Shown piece by piece: positions 48,795-58,345 of a stretch of 64,000 bases of DNA. The stretch spans positions 1 through 64,000 of the forward strand of contig QZKF01000059.1 of the NCBI GenBank assembly GCA_003599455.1, written 5' to 3'. Position 1 is the stretch's first letter; the number at the start of each line of letters is the position of its first letter. Origin of the DNA: Comamonadaceae bacterium. GTDB lineage: Bacteria; Pseudomonadota; Gammaproteobacteria; Burkholderiales; Burkholderiaceae_C. Made by a program: the position numbers and the translations under genes. Below the pieces are notes generated by a model. The model was given only the letters and a program-made list of their open reading frames with translations. It was not told where the DNA came from and made no database searches.

Positions 48795-50483
48795 ATGACC
48801 GAACCGACGGCCAACCGACCCTGGCTGGGTGCCTATCCCGCTGGCGTGCCCGCCGACATCGACGTGGCGCAATACCCGTCGCTGGTGCACCTGATGGAAG
48901 AGAGTTTCCAGAAGCACGCCGGCCGCACCGCCTACAGCTTCATGGGCAAGGACGTCAGCTTCGCGCAGACCGACAGCCTCTCGCAGGCCTTCGCCGCCTA
49001 CCTGCAGGGCCTGGGCCTGGTGAAGGGCGACCGCGTGGCCATCATGATGCCCAACGTGCCGCAGTACCCGGTGGCCGTCGCGGGCATCCTGCGCGCGGGC
49101 TTCGTGGTGGTCAACGTCAACCCGCTGTACACGCCGCGCGAACTCGAACACCAGCTCAAGGATTCGGGCGCCAAGGCGATCGTCATCATCGAGAACTTCG
49201 CCCACACGCTGCAACAGTGCGTCGCCAACACGCCGACCAAACACGTGGTGCTCACCGCCATGGGTGACCAGCTCGGCCTGCTCAAGGGCGCGCTGGTGAA
49301 CTACGTGGTGCGCAACGTCAAGAAGATGGTGCCCGCCTTCAGCCTGCCGCAGGCCGTGCGCTTCAACGACGCGATCGCCAAAGGCACGCGTGGCACGCTC
49401 AAGCGGCCCGAGATCAAGCCCGACGACATGGCCGTGCTGCAGTACACCGGCGGCACCACCGGCGTGAGCAAGGGCGCGGTGCTGCAGCACCGCAACGTGA
49501 TCGCCAACGTGTTGCAGTCCGAAGCCTGGAACGACCCGGTGATGAAGAAGGTGCCGGCGAGCGAGCAGCCCACCAGCGTGTGCGCGCTGCCGCTGTACCA
49601 CATCTTCGCGTTCACCGTGAACATGATGCTGGCCATGCGCACCGGCGGCAAGACCATCCTGATTCCCAACCCGCGCGACCTGCCGGCCGTGCTCAAGGAG
49701 TTGAGCAAGCACACCTTCCACAGCTTCCCGGCGGTCAACACGCTGTTCAACGGCCTGGCCAACCACCCCGACTTCAATACCGTCAACTGGAGCAACCTCA
49801 AGGTCTCGGTGGGCGGTGGCATGGCGGTGCAGAGCGCGGTGGCCAAGCTCTGGCTGGAGAAGACCGGTTGCCCGATCTGCGAAGGCTACGGCCTGAGCGA
49901 GACCAGCCCTTCGGCCAGCTGCAACCCGACCACCAGCACCGAGTACAGCGGCACCATCGGCGTGCCCCTGCCCAACACCTTCATGAAGTGCTTGGACGAC
50001 GACGGCAACGAGGTGCCGCAGGGCCAGCCGGGCGAGATCGCGATCAAGGGGCCGCAGGTCATGGCCGGCTACTGGCAGCGACCCGACGAAACCGCCAAGG
50101 TCATGACGCCCGACGGCTTCTTCAAGAGCGGCGACGTGGGTGTGATGGACGCGCGCGGCTACTTCAGGATCGTCGACCGCAAGAAGGACATGGTGCTGGT
50201 CAGCGGCTTCAATGTCTACCCCAACGAGGTGGAAGACGTGGTGTCCCAGCTCGCCGGTGTGATGGAGTGCGCCGTGGTCGGCGTGCCCGACGACAAGTCG
50301 GGCGAGGCGGTCAAGCTGGTGATCGTGAAGAAGGACGAGGCCCTGACCGAAGCCCAGGTGCGCGAGTACTGCAAGATCAACCTCACCGGGTACAAGCAGC
50401 CCAAGGTGGTGGAGTTCCGCACCGAGCTGCCCAAGACGCCGGTGGGCAAGATCCTGCGGCGCGAATTGCGCGACAAGAAGTAG
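48795..50483 (+). CDS. fadD: long-chain fatty-acid-CoA ligase
   Basis: An acyl-CoA synthetase of 562 residues that activates fatty acids with ATP and CoA at the inner membrane face. The AMP-binding motif is YTGGTTGVSKGAV, the acyl-binding region is YGLSETSPS, and the C-terminal hinge and catalytic Lys region is RKKDMVLVSGFNVYP ... TPVGKILRRELR. Length and N-terminus are typical of betaproteobacterial FadD. It is monocistronic: a terminator lies upstream (pntB) and another follows its stop. Confidence 0.93.
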   Translation: MTEPTANRPWLGAYPAGVPADIDVAQYPSLVHLMEESFQKHAGRTAYSFMGKDVSFAQTDSLSQAFAAYLQGLGLVKGDRVAIMMPNVPQYPVAVAGILRAGFVVVNVNPLYTPRELEHQLKDSGAKAIVIIENFAHTLQQCVANTPTKHVVLTAMGDQLGLLKGALVNYVVRNVKKMVPAFSLPQAVRFNDAIAKGTRGTLKRPEIKPDDMAVLQYTGGTTGVSKGAVLQHRNVIANVLQSEAWNDPVMKKVPASEQPTSVCALPLYHIFAFTVNMMLAMRTGGKTILIPNPRDLPAVLKELSKHTFHSFPAVNTLFNGLANHPDFNTVNWSNLKVSVGGGMAVQSAVAKLWLEKTGCPICEGYGLSETSPSASCNPTTSTEYSGTIGVPLPNTFMKCLDDDGNEVPQGQPGEIAIKGPQVMAGYWQRPDETAKVMTPDGFFKSGDVGVMDARGYFRIVDRKKDMVLVSGFNVYPNEVEDVVSQLAGVMECAVVGVPDDKSGEAVKLVIVKKDEALTEAQVREYCKINLTGYKQPKVVEFRTELPKTPVGKILRRELRDKK

Positions 50484-50505
50484 CGCACGCTGCGCCACAA
50501 TGCAG

Positions 50506-50530
50506 GGCGGCTTCGGCCGCCTTTTCTTTT
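50506..50530 (+). terminator. intrinsic terminator after fadD
   Basis: GGCGGC-TTCG-GCCGCC forms a tetraloop hairpin followed by TTTTCTTTT. It ends the fadD transcript 23 nt after the stop and lies just upstream of mtnN. Confidence 0.88.
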
Positions 50531-50553
50531 GCCTGTTCCGGAGAACCTGTCCC

Positions 50554-51306
50554 GTGACCACCACCGCCATCGTCAGCGCCCTGCACGAAGAACTCGCCGC
50601 CGTGCTCGCGCTCATGCCCGACGAGCAGCAGCAGGTCGTGGGCGGGCGCACCTTTTGGCGCGGGCACCTGCACGGGCACGACGTGGTCGCCGTGCTCTCG
50701 GGCATCGGCAAGGTGGCCGCGGCCACCACCGCCACGGTGCTGGTCGAGCGCTTCGGCGTGCAGCGCATCGTGTTCACCGGCGTGGCCGGCGGCCTGGCGC
50801 CCGGTGTGCGCGTGGGCGACGTGGTGGTGGCGCAGCGCTTCCTGCAGCACGACATGGACGCCTCGCCCATCTTTCCGCGCCATGAGGTGCCCGGCTACGG
50901 GCGCGCCAGCTTCGATGCCGACGCCGCGCTGACCGCGCAACTGGCGCGTGCGAGCGAACGCGTGTTGCGCGCACTGCCATCGCAACTCGGCCCCGAGGTG
51001 TTGAATGCCTTCGAGCTGCAGACGCCGCGTTGCCACCAGGGCCTGCTGATCAGCGGCGACCGCTTCGTCTCGACCACCGCCGAAAGCCAGGCCCTGCGCG
51101 AGGCCCTGCCCGAGGCACTGGCGGTGGAAATGGAGGGTGCTGCGTTTGCCCAGGTGTGCCACGACTACGGCGTGCCGCTGGCCGTGGTGCGCACCATCTC
51201 GGACCGCGCCGACGACGCCGCGCACGTGGACTTCCCGCGCTTCCTGCGCGAGGTCGCCAGCCGCTACAGCGGCGCGATCATCGACGCGTTGTTGACGCAG
51301 CGTTGA
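50554..51306 (+). CDS. mtnN: 5'-methylthioadenosine/S-adenosylhomocysteine nucleosidase
   Basis: A cytoplasmic nucleosidase of about 250 residues that cleaves adenine from MTA and SAH. Family features are IVSALHEELAAVLALM at the N-terminus, FTGVAGGLAPGVRVGDVVV, the substrate region SGDRFVSTT, and VEMEGAAFAQVCHDYGVP with catalytic Glu and the later Asp in RTISDRADD. The start is GTG at 50554 with CGGAGAA upstream; an ATG further upstream would lie inside the fadD terminator. Confidence 0.9.
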   Translation: MTTTAIVSALHEELAAVLALMPDEQQQVVGGRTFWRGHLHGHDVVAVLSGIGKVAAATTATVLVERFGVQRIVFTGVAGGLAPGVRVGDVVVAQRFLQHDMDASPIFPRHEVPGYGRASFDADAALTAQLARASERVLRALPSQLGPEVLNAFELQTPRCHQGLLISGDRFVSTTAESQALREALPEALAVEMEGAAFAQVCHDYGVPLAVVRTISDRADDAAHVDFPRFLREVASRYSGAIIDALLTQR

Positions 51307-51313
51307 GCGTGGA

Positions 51314-52300
51314 CTACCGCAACCAGCCGCGCTTGCGGAAGTACAGCATCGGCACCACGGCAGACAGCACCATCAGCGCCAGTGCCAGCGGGTAGCCGTA
51401 CTGCCACTGCAGCTCGGGCATGAACGCGAAGTTCATGCCGTAGCTGCTGGCCACCAGCGTGGGGGGCAGCAGCGAGACGCTGGCCACCGAGAAGATCTTG
51501 ATGATCTTGTTCTGGTTGATGTTGATGAAACCGACCGTCGCGTCCATCAGGAAGTTGATCTTGTCGAACAGGAAGGCGGTGTGGCTGTCGAGCGAGTCCA
51601 GGTCGCGCAGGATCTGGCGGGCGTCCTCGAACTGCTCGGCGCTCAGCAACCGGCTGCGCATCATGAAGCTGACCGCGCGGCGCGTGTCCATCACGTTGCG
51701 GCGGATGCGGCCCGACATGTCTTCGTGGCGCGCGATCGCCGACAGCGCCTCGCTCAGCAGGTTGTCCGAGGCGTTGCTGTTGAGCACCTTCTTGCTCACC
51801 GTTTCGATCTCGTCGTAGATGTCCTCGAGCGTGTCGGCGCAGTACTCGGCATCGGCGTCGAACAGCATCAGCAGCACGTCCTTGGCGTCCTCGATCAGGC
51901 CCGGCATGCGGCGCGCTCGCATGCGCAGCAGGCGGAACACCGGCACGTCCTCGTCGTGGATGGAGAACAGCACACCCTGGCTCTTCAGGGTGTCGTTGTG
52001 CTCGTTGAGGATGAAGGCCACGCGCACCGCGCGCGGGTCTTCCTCGTCGTCGATCAAGAAGTCGGAGCGCACATGCAGCTCGCCGTTGTCTTCCTCGAAG
52101 AAACGCGCGGACTCCTCGATGTCCTCGTCCATCGCGTCTTCGGGAATCGACAGGCCGAAGTGCTGCTTGACCCAGCGGCGCTCTTCGGGTGTGGGGTCTT
52201 CCAGGTCAACCCAGATCGGCTTGAATTGGGCGAGTTCTTCGAGCGACTCGATCTCTTCCTGGAAGAGGCGGCCATTGGCCAGGGTGAATACGTTGAGCAT
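51314..52300 (-). CDS. corA: CorA magnesium/cobalt transporter
   Basis: A pentameric Mg2+ channel subunit of 328 residues. A long N-terminal cytoplasmic domain is followed by two C-terminal helices with the signature YGMNFAFMPE between them and a basic tail, YFRKRGWLR. Acidic residues are abundant in the cytoplasmic domain (EDAMDEDIEES), as expected for regulatory Mg sites. The upstream 212-nt region (52301-52512) contains an 11-bp inverted repeat and may form a structured leader. Confidence 0.95.
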   Translation of the reverse strand: MLNVFTLANGRLFQEEIESLEELAQFKPIWVDLEDPTPEERRWVKQHFGLSIPEDAMDEDIEESARFFEEDNGELHVRSDFLIDDEEDPRAVRVAFILNEHNDTLKSQGVLFSIHDEDVPVFRLLRMRARRMPGLIEDAKDVLLMLFDADAEYCADTLEDIYDEIETVSKKVLNSNASDNLLSEALSAIARHEDMSGRIRRNVMDTRRAVSFMMRSRLLSAEQFEDARQILRDLDSLDSHTAFLFDKINFLMDATVGFININQNKIIKIFSVASVSLLPPTLVASSYGMNFAFMPELQWQYGYPLALALMVLSAVVPMLYFRKRGWLR

Positions 52301-52379
52301 GGCGGCGCTCCCGGCGGGTTCGTGCTGTCTGCAAAGGGACGAGGCCGGCGTGGCGGGCCTCGGGAGGCGGTTCGGGTGC

Positions 52380-52457
52380 TGCTTTCAGCCGGCCGGCCGC
52401 CTGATCCAAAGCCGCTCGGTGGCGGCGCTCAGACGGTCGCGGGGATGGCTGAAAGCA
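52380..52457. repeat. 11-bp inverted repeat in the corA upstream region
   Basis: TGCTTTCAGCC (52380-52390) and GGCTGAAAGCA (52447-52457) are perfect complements 56 nt apart. GTGCTTTCC near 52471-52479 partly repeats the left arm. On the minus strand this would be in the corA 5' leader or promoter. It may be a regulator site pair or the base of a long RNA stem. Confidence 0.5.
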
Positions 52458-52512
52458 CACAACTGGGGGCGGTGCTTTCCATGAAACTCTCCGTGATTGA
52501 AATCAGGGCGAA

Positions 52513-53781
52513 TTATGGCACTGCGGCCCCTGAAGCGAGGTCCTCGGGTGTGCCAAAAAAGCCCATCAGTTCCTCCTTTCGCCGCCAGGCGTCGTGTTCG
52601 CCCAGCTCGATCAGGGCGTTGACGAAACCGGGCTCGAACAGCAGGTAGCTCGCGAGCGAGGCCGCGCTGCCGGCCGCGCCGCGCGCGGTGTCCAGCGCGC
52701 CCAGGCCGGCCAGGGTGTTGCGGGTGGGCGCGGGCAGCTCGCGGATGTGCTTGTGCGCAAGTTCGTCGAGCGAGAAGCTGGGCTGGATCGCGAGCACCTC
52801 CACCGGCCGGTAGGGCAGCGCGGCCGCCAGGCCGGGCGGCAGGCGCGCCAGCGTCTGGCTCACGCGCTGGGCCTGCTCCACGTCGGCCTGCAGCGTGTCG
52901 TGGAACACGCTGGCCATGGCATGGCCGGCGATGGTGCCGGCCGTGGGCTCGCCCGCGCTGCGCGCGGCCATGCCGGATCGCTGGGGCTGGCCGACGCCGA
53001 TCACCAGCACGCGGCGCGCGCCGAAATGGATCGCGGGCGACAGCGGCGAGAGCTGGCGCATGGAGCCGTCGCCGAAATGTTCCTTGTGCCCTTCCACCCA
53101 CAGAGGGACGGCGGGGAACAGGAAGGGGATGGCGCTGGAGGCCATCAGGTGCTCGATGGTGATGGGCTGGAAGTCCGAGCGCCGGCCCGGCCGGTGCCAG
53201 GGTTGCACGGGGTGGTCGGGGCGGGTCTGGCAGAAGGTCCAGTGCTCGCCCGTGGTGTAGCTCGACGCGGTGACGCCCAGCGTGTGGATCAGCCGCTGTT
53301 CCAGCGCGCGCTCCAGGCCCTGCAGGTCGATGGCGTGGTGCAGCGTGTCCACCAGCGGCAGCGTGTCGAGCAGCGCGCGGTGGCGCCGCACCTGGCGCGC
53401 CAGCGTGAGCCCGGCCACCACCCGGTTGGCGCGCACCCAGCCGGGTGCCTCGAGCCGGTACACGCGCTCGGAGCGCAGGCCACTCCAGAACGTGGCCAGT
53501 TGCGACAGCGCGGGCAGGCCTTGCGTGGCAATGCTGGCCAGGTAGCTGGCATTGAGCGCCCCGGCCGAGGTGCCGAACAACCACTGGAAGGGGAACGCCT
53601 GCGCCTGTGCGCCCGCCGCTGCGGCACGCGCCGCGAGCATTGTCCCCACGGCCTTGAGCACGCCCACCTGGTAGGCGGTGCGCGCGCCGCCGCCCATGAG
53701 CACCAGGGCGCAGGCGTCGGCGCCGTAGTCGGGCGCGTCGCGCGCCAGCGTGTTGTGCGTGATCAGGGTGTCGAGTGACAA
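52513..53781 (-). CDS. patatin-like phospholipase family protein
   Basis: A 422-residue patatin-fold lipid acyl hydrolase. The oxyanion motif GGGARTAYQVGVLKAV is at about 30-45, the serine elbow GTSAGALNASYLAS at about 70, and the catalytic Asp in FGDGSMRQLSP near 247. The start is TTG at 53781, six nt after AAGGA. No signal peptide is visible, so it probably acts in the cytoplasm or at the inner membrane. It is divergent from the MFS gene. Substrate unknown. Confidence 0.86.
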   Translation of the reverse strand: MSLDTLITHNTLARDAPDYGADACALVLMGGGARTAYQVGVLKAVGTMLAARAAAAGAQAQAFPFQWLFGTSAGALNASYLASIATQGLPALSQLATFWSGLRSERVYRLEAPGWVRANRVVAGLTLARQVRRHRALLDTLPLVDTLHHAIDLQGLERALEQRLIHTLGVTASSYTTGEHWTFCQTRPDHPVQPWHRPGRRSDFQPITIEHLMASSAIPFLFPAVPLWVEGHKEHFGDGSMRQLSPLSPAIHFGARRVLVIGVGQPQRSGMAARSAGEPTAGTIAGHAMASVFHDTLQADVEQAQRVSQTLARLPPGLAAALPYRPVEVLAIQPSFSLDELAHKHIRELPAPTRNTLAGLGALDTARGAAGSAASLASYLLFEPGFVNALIELGEHDAWRRKEELMGFFGTPEDLASGAAVP

Positions 53782-53843
53782 AGGAAAGTCCTTGTGGTCC
53801 CGCGCCGCGTGCGCGGCGGCTACATTGGCGAGTTGCCAAAATC

Positions 53844-55070
53844 ATGACACATCCCTCCCTCTCCCCCCGCCGCGAGTTCTGGCTGCTGCTGACCATCGCC
53901 GGCGTCCAGTTCACCCACATCCTCGACTTCATGATCATGATGCCGCTGGGGCCGCAGTTCACGCGGCTGTTCGGCATCAGCGACGCGCAGTTCGGTCTGC
54001 TGGTCTCGGCCTACACGCTGTCGGCCGGCCTCTCGGGCCTGGCGGCCGCGACCTATGTGGACCGCTTCGACCGCAAGCGCCTGCTGCTCACGCTCTACAC
54101 GCTGTTCGCCCTGGCCACGCTGGCCTGCGGACTGGCGCCGGGCTACGGCTTCCTCATGGCGGCGCGGGTGGCCGCGGGCGTGTTCGGTGGCGTGCTGTCG
54201 GCGCTGTCGCAGACCATCGTGGCCGATGTCGTGCCCTTCGAGCGCCGCGGGCGCGCCATGGGCATCGTGATGTCGTCGTTCTCGGTCGCCACCGTGGCCG
54301 GTGTGCCGCTGGGCCTGTTCATGGCCACGCACCTGAGCTGGCACGCGCCGTTCTTCGGCATCGCCGCGCTCAGCGGCCTGTTCATGCTGGGTGCGGCGGT
54401 GACGCTGCCGCGGCTGAACCAGCACCTGCAAGTCGCGAACCGGCCCTCCATCTGGCGCGGCATCGGCATGGTGCTGAGCGAGCCCAACCACCTGCGCGCC
54501 TTCGGCTTCTCGGCGCTGCTGATGTTCACCGGGTTCACCGTGGTGCCCTTCATCACGATCTACATGCAGACCAACGTGGGCCTGGTGGACGCGCAGATTC
54601 CCTACATCTACCTCTGCGGCGGCGTGGCCACGCTGTTCACCGCGCGGCTGTTCGGCCGCATGGCCGACCGGCTGGGCAAGGTGCGCACCTTCAACTGGCT
54701 CGCGCTGGGTGTGACCGTGCCGTTGATGGCCACGACCCTGCTGCCACGGTCGCCGCTGTGGATGGTGCTGCTGGTATCCACCAGCTTCTTCGTGTTCATG
54801 AGCGGCCGCATGATCCCGGGCATGGCGCTCGTGACCTCCGCGGCCCATCCACCGCTGCGCGGCACCTTCATGGCGCTCAACGCATCGGTGCAGTCCGCGG
54901 CCATGGGGCTGGCCTCGCTGATCGGCGGCGTCATCATCAGCCGTGACGCCGCCGGTCAGGTGCAGCACTACTGGGCGGCGGGTCTTCTGGGCGTCTGCGC
55001 GAGTTTCGCCGCCATCGCCATGGCAGGGCGCCTGCGCCTGCACGACGCGGGCCCACGCCCCGCAGGCTGA
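53844..55070 (+). CDS. MFS transporter
   Basis: A 408-residue major facilitator protein with 12 predicted helices. The loop 2-3 motif is [11 protein letters not shown] and the loop 8-9 counterpart is [12 protein letters not shown]. It resembles the AraJ/arabinose-efflux-like DHA1 drug exporters ([16 protein letters not shown]). The ATG at 53844 is chosen because helix 1 starts nine residues later; an in-frame ATG at 53775 would overlap the divergent gene. Substrate cannot be predicted. Confidence 0.85.
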   Translation: MTHPSLSPRREFWLLLTIAGVQFTHILDFMIMMPLGPQFTRLFGISDAQFGLLVSAYTLSAGLSGLAAATYVDRFDRKRLLLTLYTLFALATLACGLAPGYGFLMAARVAAGVFGGVLSALSQTIVADVVPFERRGRAMGIVMSSFSVATVAGVPLGLFMATHLSWHAPFFGIAALSGLFMLGAAVTLPRLNQHLQVANRPSIWRGIGMVLSEPNHLRAFGFSALLMFTGFTVVPFITIYMQTNVGLVDAQIPYIYLCGGVATLFTARLFGRMADRLGKVRTFNWLALGVTVPLMATTLLPRSPLWMVLLVSTSFFVFMSGRMIPGMALVTSAAHPPLRGTFMALNASVQSAAMGLASLIGGVIISRDAAGQVQHYWAAGLLGVCASFAAIAMAGRLRLHDAGPRPAG

Positions 55071-55245
55071 ATCCCCGCAGGTCCCTGCGCTGAATGACAA
55101 GGTTCGCGTTTTCACGCTTTGTTGCCCCTGCAGGGTTGCGTTGGGGGACTTTCATGGGCATAGTGGGTTCAAGACATCCCCGTGGCCGTCGGGAGGTCTT
55201 GCCCCAGGCGGCTTGTGTCAACCCGGAGCAAATGGAGGCTCATCT

Positions 55246-55575
55246 ATGAACCTGACGATCAGCGGTCACCACCTCGAGGTCACGCCCGCCCTGCGCGGTT
55301 ACGTCACCACCAAGCTGGAACGCATCTCCCGACACTTCGACCAGGTGGTCGATATCAAGGTGCTGCTGACGGTGGACAACCTCAAGGAGAAGGACCTGCG
55401 ACAGAAGGCCGAATGCAACATCCATGTGAAAGGGCGTGACCTGTTTGCCGAGAGCGCGCACGCCGACCTGTATGCGGCTGTCGACGAGCTGGCCGACAAG
55501 CTCGACCGCCAGGTGCTGCGCTACAAGGACAAGACGCAAGACCACCATCACGACACGGTCAAACGTTTGATGTGA
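55246..55575 (+). CDS. hpf: ribosome hibernation-promoting factor HPF/RaiA family
   Basis: A 109-residue protein that binds the small ribosomal subunit and promotes 100S dimers or inactive 70S in stationary phase. Features are [20 protein letters not shown], the conserved [10 protein letters not shown] and [17 protein letters not shown]. It starts at 55246 behind GGAG. A strong terminator follows, so it is separated from ptsN, although the hpf-ptsN-hprK order is the usual betaproteobacterial one. rpoN, often just upstream, is absent. Confidence 0.93.
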   Translation: MNLTISGHHLEVTPALRGYVTTKLERISRHFDQVVDIKVLLTVDNLKEKDLRQKAECNIHVKGRDLFAESAHADLYAAVDELADKLDRQVLRYKDKTQDHHHDTVKRLM

Positions 55576-55628
55576 CCGATGTCACGGCCCTCCACCAGAG
55601 GGACCGTGACGGATGTTGCACTGCAGCA

Positions 55629-55657
55629 AGCCGCTTGATATGTCAAGCGGCTTTTTT
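55629..55657 (+). terminator. intrinsic terminator after hpf
   Basis: AGCCGCTTGA and TCAAGCGGCT form a perfect 10-bp stem with the loop TATG, followed by TTTTT. It separates hpf from ptsN. Confidence 0.93.
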
Positions 55658-55691
55658 GTGGCCGCAGTCTAGCCAAGGGACACCAACTCGG

Positions 55692-55697
55692 CATAAT
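55692..55697 (+). promoter_or_regulatory. candidate -10 element for ptsN
   Basis: CATAAT lies 21 nt before the ptsN ATG and downstream of the hpf terminator, so ptsN-hprK probably have their own promoter here. No strong -35 is visible. Confidence 0.45.
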
Positions 55698-55718
55698 TTG
55701 CGGTCCGAAAGGGCTCAC

Positions 55719-56189
55719 ATGAACCGACTCTCTGCCATATTGCCCGCCGCGCAAGTGCTCGTCAGCGTCGATGCGACCAGCAAGAAACGCGCATTTGAAG
55801 AAGCGGGCCTGCTCTTCGAGACCCTGCACGGACTCAACCGCGCCCTGATCACCGACAGCCTGTTCGCCCGCGAGCGTCTCGGCTCCACCGGTCTGGGTCA
55901 CGGCGTGGCCATCCCCCACGGCCGCATCAAGGGCCTCAAGCAGCCCCTGGCCGCGGTGTTCCAGCTGGCCAGCCCGATCGGTTTTGACGCCCCCGACGAG
56001 CAGCCGGTGCAGCTCATGATCTTCCTGCTGGTGCCCGAGGCGGCCACGCAGAAGCACCTGGAGATCCTGTCCGAGATCGCCGAGCTGCTCAGCGACAGCG
56101 CCCTGCGCGAGCAGATGAAGACCTCCAGCGACGCCGCAGCGCTCCACAAGTTGATCACGTCCTGGCAGTCGGCCCACGCCGCAGCCTGA
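55719..56189 (+). CDS. ptsN: nitrogen PTS EIIA component PtsN
   Basis: A 156-residue phosphocarrier that links nitrogen, carbon and potassium homeostasis. The phosphorylated residue is His67 in GHGVAIPHGRIKG. The fold matches EIIA-Fru/Ntr (LFARERLGSTGLG, VQLMIFLLVPE). hprK follows 6 nt later, so HPr phosphorylation control and PtsN are co-expressed. Confidence 0.95.
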   Translation: MNRLSAILPAAQVLVSVDATSKKRAFEEAGLLFETLHGLNRALITDSLFARERLGSTGLGHGVAIPHGRIKGLKQPLAAVFQLASPIGFDAPDEQPVQLMIFLLVPEAATQKHLEILSEIAELLSDSALREQMKTSSDAAALHKLITSWQSAHAAA

Positions 56190-56195
56190 TCTCTT

Positions 56196-57146
56196 TTGAA
56201 ACCCACCGTCGTCAGCGCCGATGTCCTGTTCGAGGACCATCGGGACGCCCTGAAGTGGCAGTGGATCGCTGGCCTGGGTGCTTCCGAGCGCCGGTTTGAC
56301 GAAGTCGCCATCCGCGCGGCGCGTTCGGGTGCCGACCTGGTCGGTTACCTCAACTACATCCACCCCTACCGCGTGCAGGTGTTCGGCGAACGTGAGGTCG
56401 CCTACCTCACCAGCCCGAGCGAGGACGACAACCGCCGCCGCGTGTCGCGCATCGTCACGCTGGAGCCGCCGGTGCTGGTGGTGGCCGATGGCCAGACCGC
56501 GCCCGATGCGCTCACCGCCATGTGCGAGCGCGCACAGATCCCGATGTTTGCCACGCAAGAGTCGGCGGCCTTCGTCATCGACGTGCTGCGCGCCTACCTC
56601 TCGCGCCACTTCGCCGACCGCGCCTCCATGCACGGCGTGTTCATGGACATCCTGGGCATGGGCGTGCTGATCACCGGCGAGTCCGGCCTGGGCAAGAGCG
56701 AGCTGGGGCTGGAATTGATTTCGCGCGGCCACGGCCTGGTGGCCGACGACGCGGTGGACCTCTATCGCATCAACCAGACCAGCATCGAAGGCCGCTGCCC
56801 CGAGCTGCTGCAGAACCTGCTGGAAGTGCGCGGCATCGGCCTGCTCGACATCAAGGCCATCTTTGGCGAGACCGCGGTGCGGCGCAAGATGCGCCTCTCG
56901 CTGATCGTGCATCTGGTACGCCGCGAGACCATGGAGCGCGACTACGAGCGCATGCCGCACGAGCCGCTGTACCAGGACGTGCTCGGCGTGCCGGTGCGCA
57001 AGGCGGTGATCCAGGTGGTGGCGGGCCGCAACATCGCCGTGCTGGTGGAAGCGGCCGTGCGCAACACCATCCTGCAGTTGCGCGGCATCGACACCTACCA
57101 GGAATTCGTCTCGCGCCACCGCGCGGCCATGTCGCGCGGCGAGTGA
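56196..57146 (+). CDS. hprK: HPr kinase/phosphorylase
   Basis: A bifunctional serine kinase/phosphorylase acting on HPr, 316 residues. The P-loop [10 protein letters not shown] contains Lys167, and the HPrK signature [18 protein letters not shown] is present, as is the N-terminal DRTG-like domain. The start codon is TTG, inferred from the family N-terminus [12 protein letters not shown]; no ATG fits. It forms an operon with ptsN. Confidence 0.93.
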   Translation: MKPTVVSADVLFEDHRDALKWQWIAGLGASERRFDEVAIRAARSGADLVGYLNYIHPYRVQVFGEREVAYLTSPSEDDNRRRVSRIVTLEPPVLVVADGQTAPDALTAMCERAQIPMFATQESAAFVIDVLRAYLSRHFADRASMHGVFMDILGMGVLITGESGLGKSELGLELISRGHGLVADDAVDLYRINQTSIEGRCPELLQNLLEVRGIGLLDIKAIFGETAVRRKMRLSLIVHLVRRETMERDYERMPHEPLYQDVLGVPVRKAVIQVVAGRNIAVLVEAAVRNTILQLRGIDTYQEFVSRHRAAMSRGE

Positions 57147-57162
57147 AGAAGAAGGCGCTGGG

Positions 57163-57609
57163 TCAAGCCCGGTGCGTGTGGCCCTGGCCCTTGTGCGGGC
57201 AGTCGGTCTTGCTGCAATTGGCGTAGAGCGACAGCGCGTGCTCCTGCAGCACGAAGCCGCGCGCCTTGGCCACCATCTGCTGGCGCTTCTCGATCTCGGC
57301 GTCGAAGAACTCTTCCACCCGGCCGCAGTCCAGGCAGACCAGGTGGTCGTGGTGCTGGCCCTCGTTGAGCTCGAACACCGACTTGCCCGACTCGAAGTTG
57401 CTGCGCGTGAGCAGGCCGGCCTGCTCGAACTGCATCAGCACGCGGTAGACCGTGGCCAGTCCGATGTCGGAGCGCTCCTCCAGCAGCACCCGAAACACAT
57501 CCTCGGCCGTCATGTGCCGCTGCTTGGCGTTCTGGAACACCTCCAGAATTTTCAACCGGGGCAGGGTCGCCTTGAGCCCGGTGCTCTTGAGTTCTTCGAT
57601 GTTGGTCAT
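57163..57609 (-). CDS. fur: ferric uptake regulator Fur
   Basis: An iron-responsive repressor of 148 residues. The winged helix includes [26 protein letters not shown]. The metal sites are in [16 protein letters not shown], with a C-terminal Cys pair (NCSKTDC) and a His-rich tail. It is divergent from bamE, a classic betaproteobacterial arrangement. The start is ATG 57609; an ATG five codons upstream is less likely. Confidence 0.95.
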   Translation of the reverse strand: MTNIEELKSTGLKATLPRLKILEVFQNAKQRHMTAEDVFRVLLEERSDIGLATVYRVLMQFEQAGLLTRSNFESGKSVFELNEGQHHDHLVCLDCGRVEEFFDAEIEKRQQMVAKARGFVLQEHALSLYANCSKTDCPHKGQGHTHRA

Positions 57610-57757
57610 GGCGGGCGTTTGCAAGGGGTTGAAGCGGCGCCCTCCGGCGCAAAAAGCCCGGGGCTACAATGACCGGATCATATCGCCAGCGTCCGCTGCA
57701 TGCCGCATTTTCCCCAGGGTCTCGCGCGGCGGCGCTTCGCATCCACGGTCCGTCCAC

Positions 57758-58345
57758 ATGCACCACCTCACACCCCGCCGCAACCTTGCCCCGAAGCACC
57801 TCCAGCGCCCGGCGCGTGCCCTGTGCGCGCTGATGGCCGTGGCCGCGCTGTCGGCCTGTTCCGGCTGGGGCAGCCGCATGCCCGGCATCACCAGCCTGGT
57901 CACGCCGTACAAGATCGACATCGTGCAGGGCAACGTGGTCACCCGCGAGCAGGCGCAGGCGCTCAAGGTCGGCATGTCGCGCGCCCAGGTGCGTGACGTG
58001 CTCGGCTCGCCGCTGCTCGCCAGCGTGTTCCACAGCGACCGCTGGGACTACGTGTTCACCTTCCGCCGCCAGGGCCAGGAACCCCAGCAGCGCAAGCTCG
58101 CGGTGTTCTTCAAGGGCGAGACGCTGGAGCGTTTCGAGGGCGACGAACTGCCCAGCGAGTCCGAATTCGTCGCCTCGCTCGACACGCGGCGCAAGTTCGG
58201 CAAAGTGCCGCCGCTGCAGGCCACCGAAGCGCAGCTGAAGTCCTTCCAGGACAAGAACGCCGGCGCGCCCACGGCCCCGACCCCGCCCACCGCCGCGCCC
58301 GACACCACCTACCCACCGCTGGAGAGCCCGGGGGCGGCCCGGTGA
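57758..58345 (+). CDS. bamE: outer-membrane assembly lipoprotein BamE (SmpA/OmlA)
   Basis: A lipoprotein subunit of the BAM complex that inserts outer-membrane proteins. The signal peptide ends in the lipobox VAALSAC with lipidated Cys34. The mature domain has [19 protein letters not shown] and the [19 protein letters not shown] region typical of OmlA. A Pro/Ala-rich tail follows from about 170. It diverges from fur and overlaps dapB by GTGA. A TACAAT -10-like element lies at 57664-57669. Confidence 0.93.
   Translation: MHHLTPRRNLAPKHLQRPARALCALMAVAALSACSGWGSRMPGITSLVTPYKIDIVQGNVVTREQAQALKVGMSRAQVRDVLGSPLLASVFHSDRWDYVFTFRRQGQEPQQRKLAVFFKGETLERFEGDELPSESEFVASLDTRRKFGKVPPLQATEAQLKSFQDKNAGAPTAPTPPTAAPDTTYPPLESPGAAR

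Noticed and set aside
55080..55245. Possible sigma54 promoter or rpoN remnant upstream of hpf
   Set aside because: TTGC and GG elements occur but not at the GG-N10-GC spacing; no RpoN coding sequence is visible.
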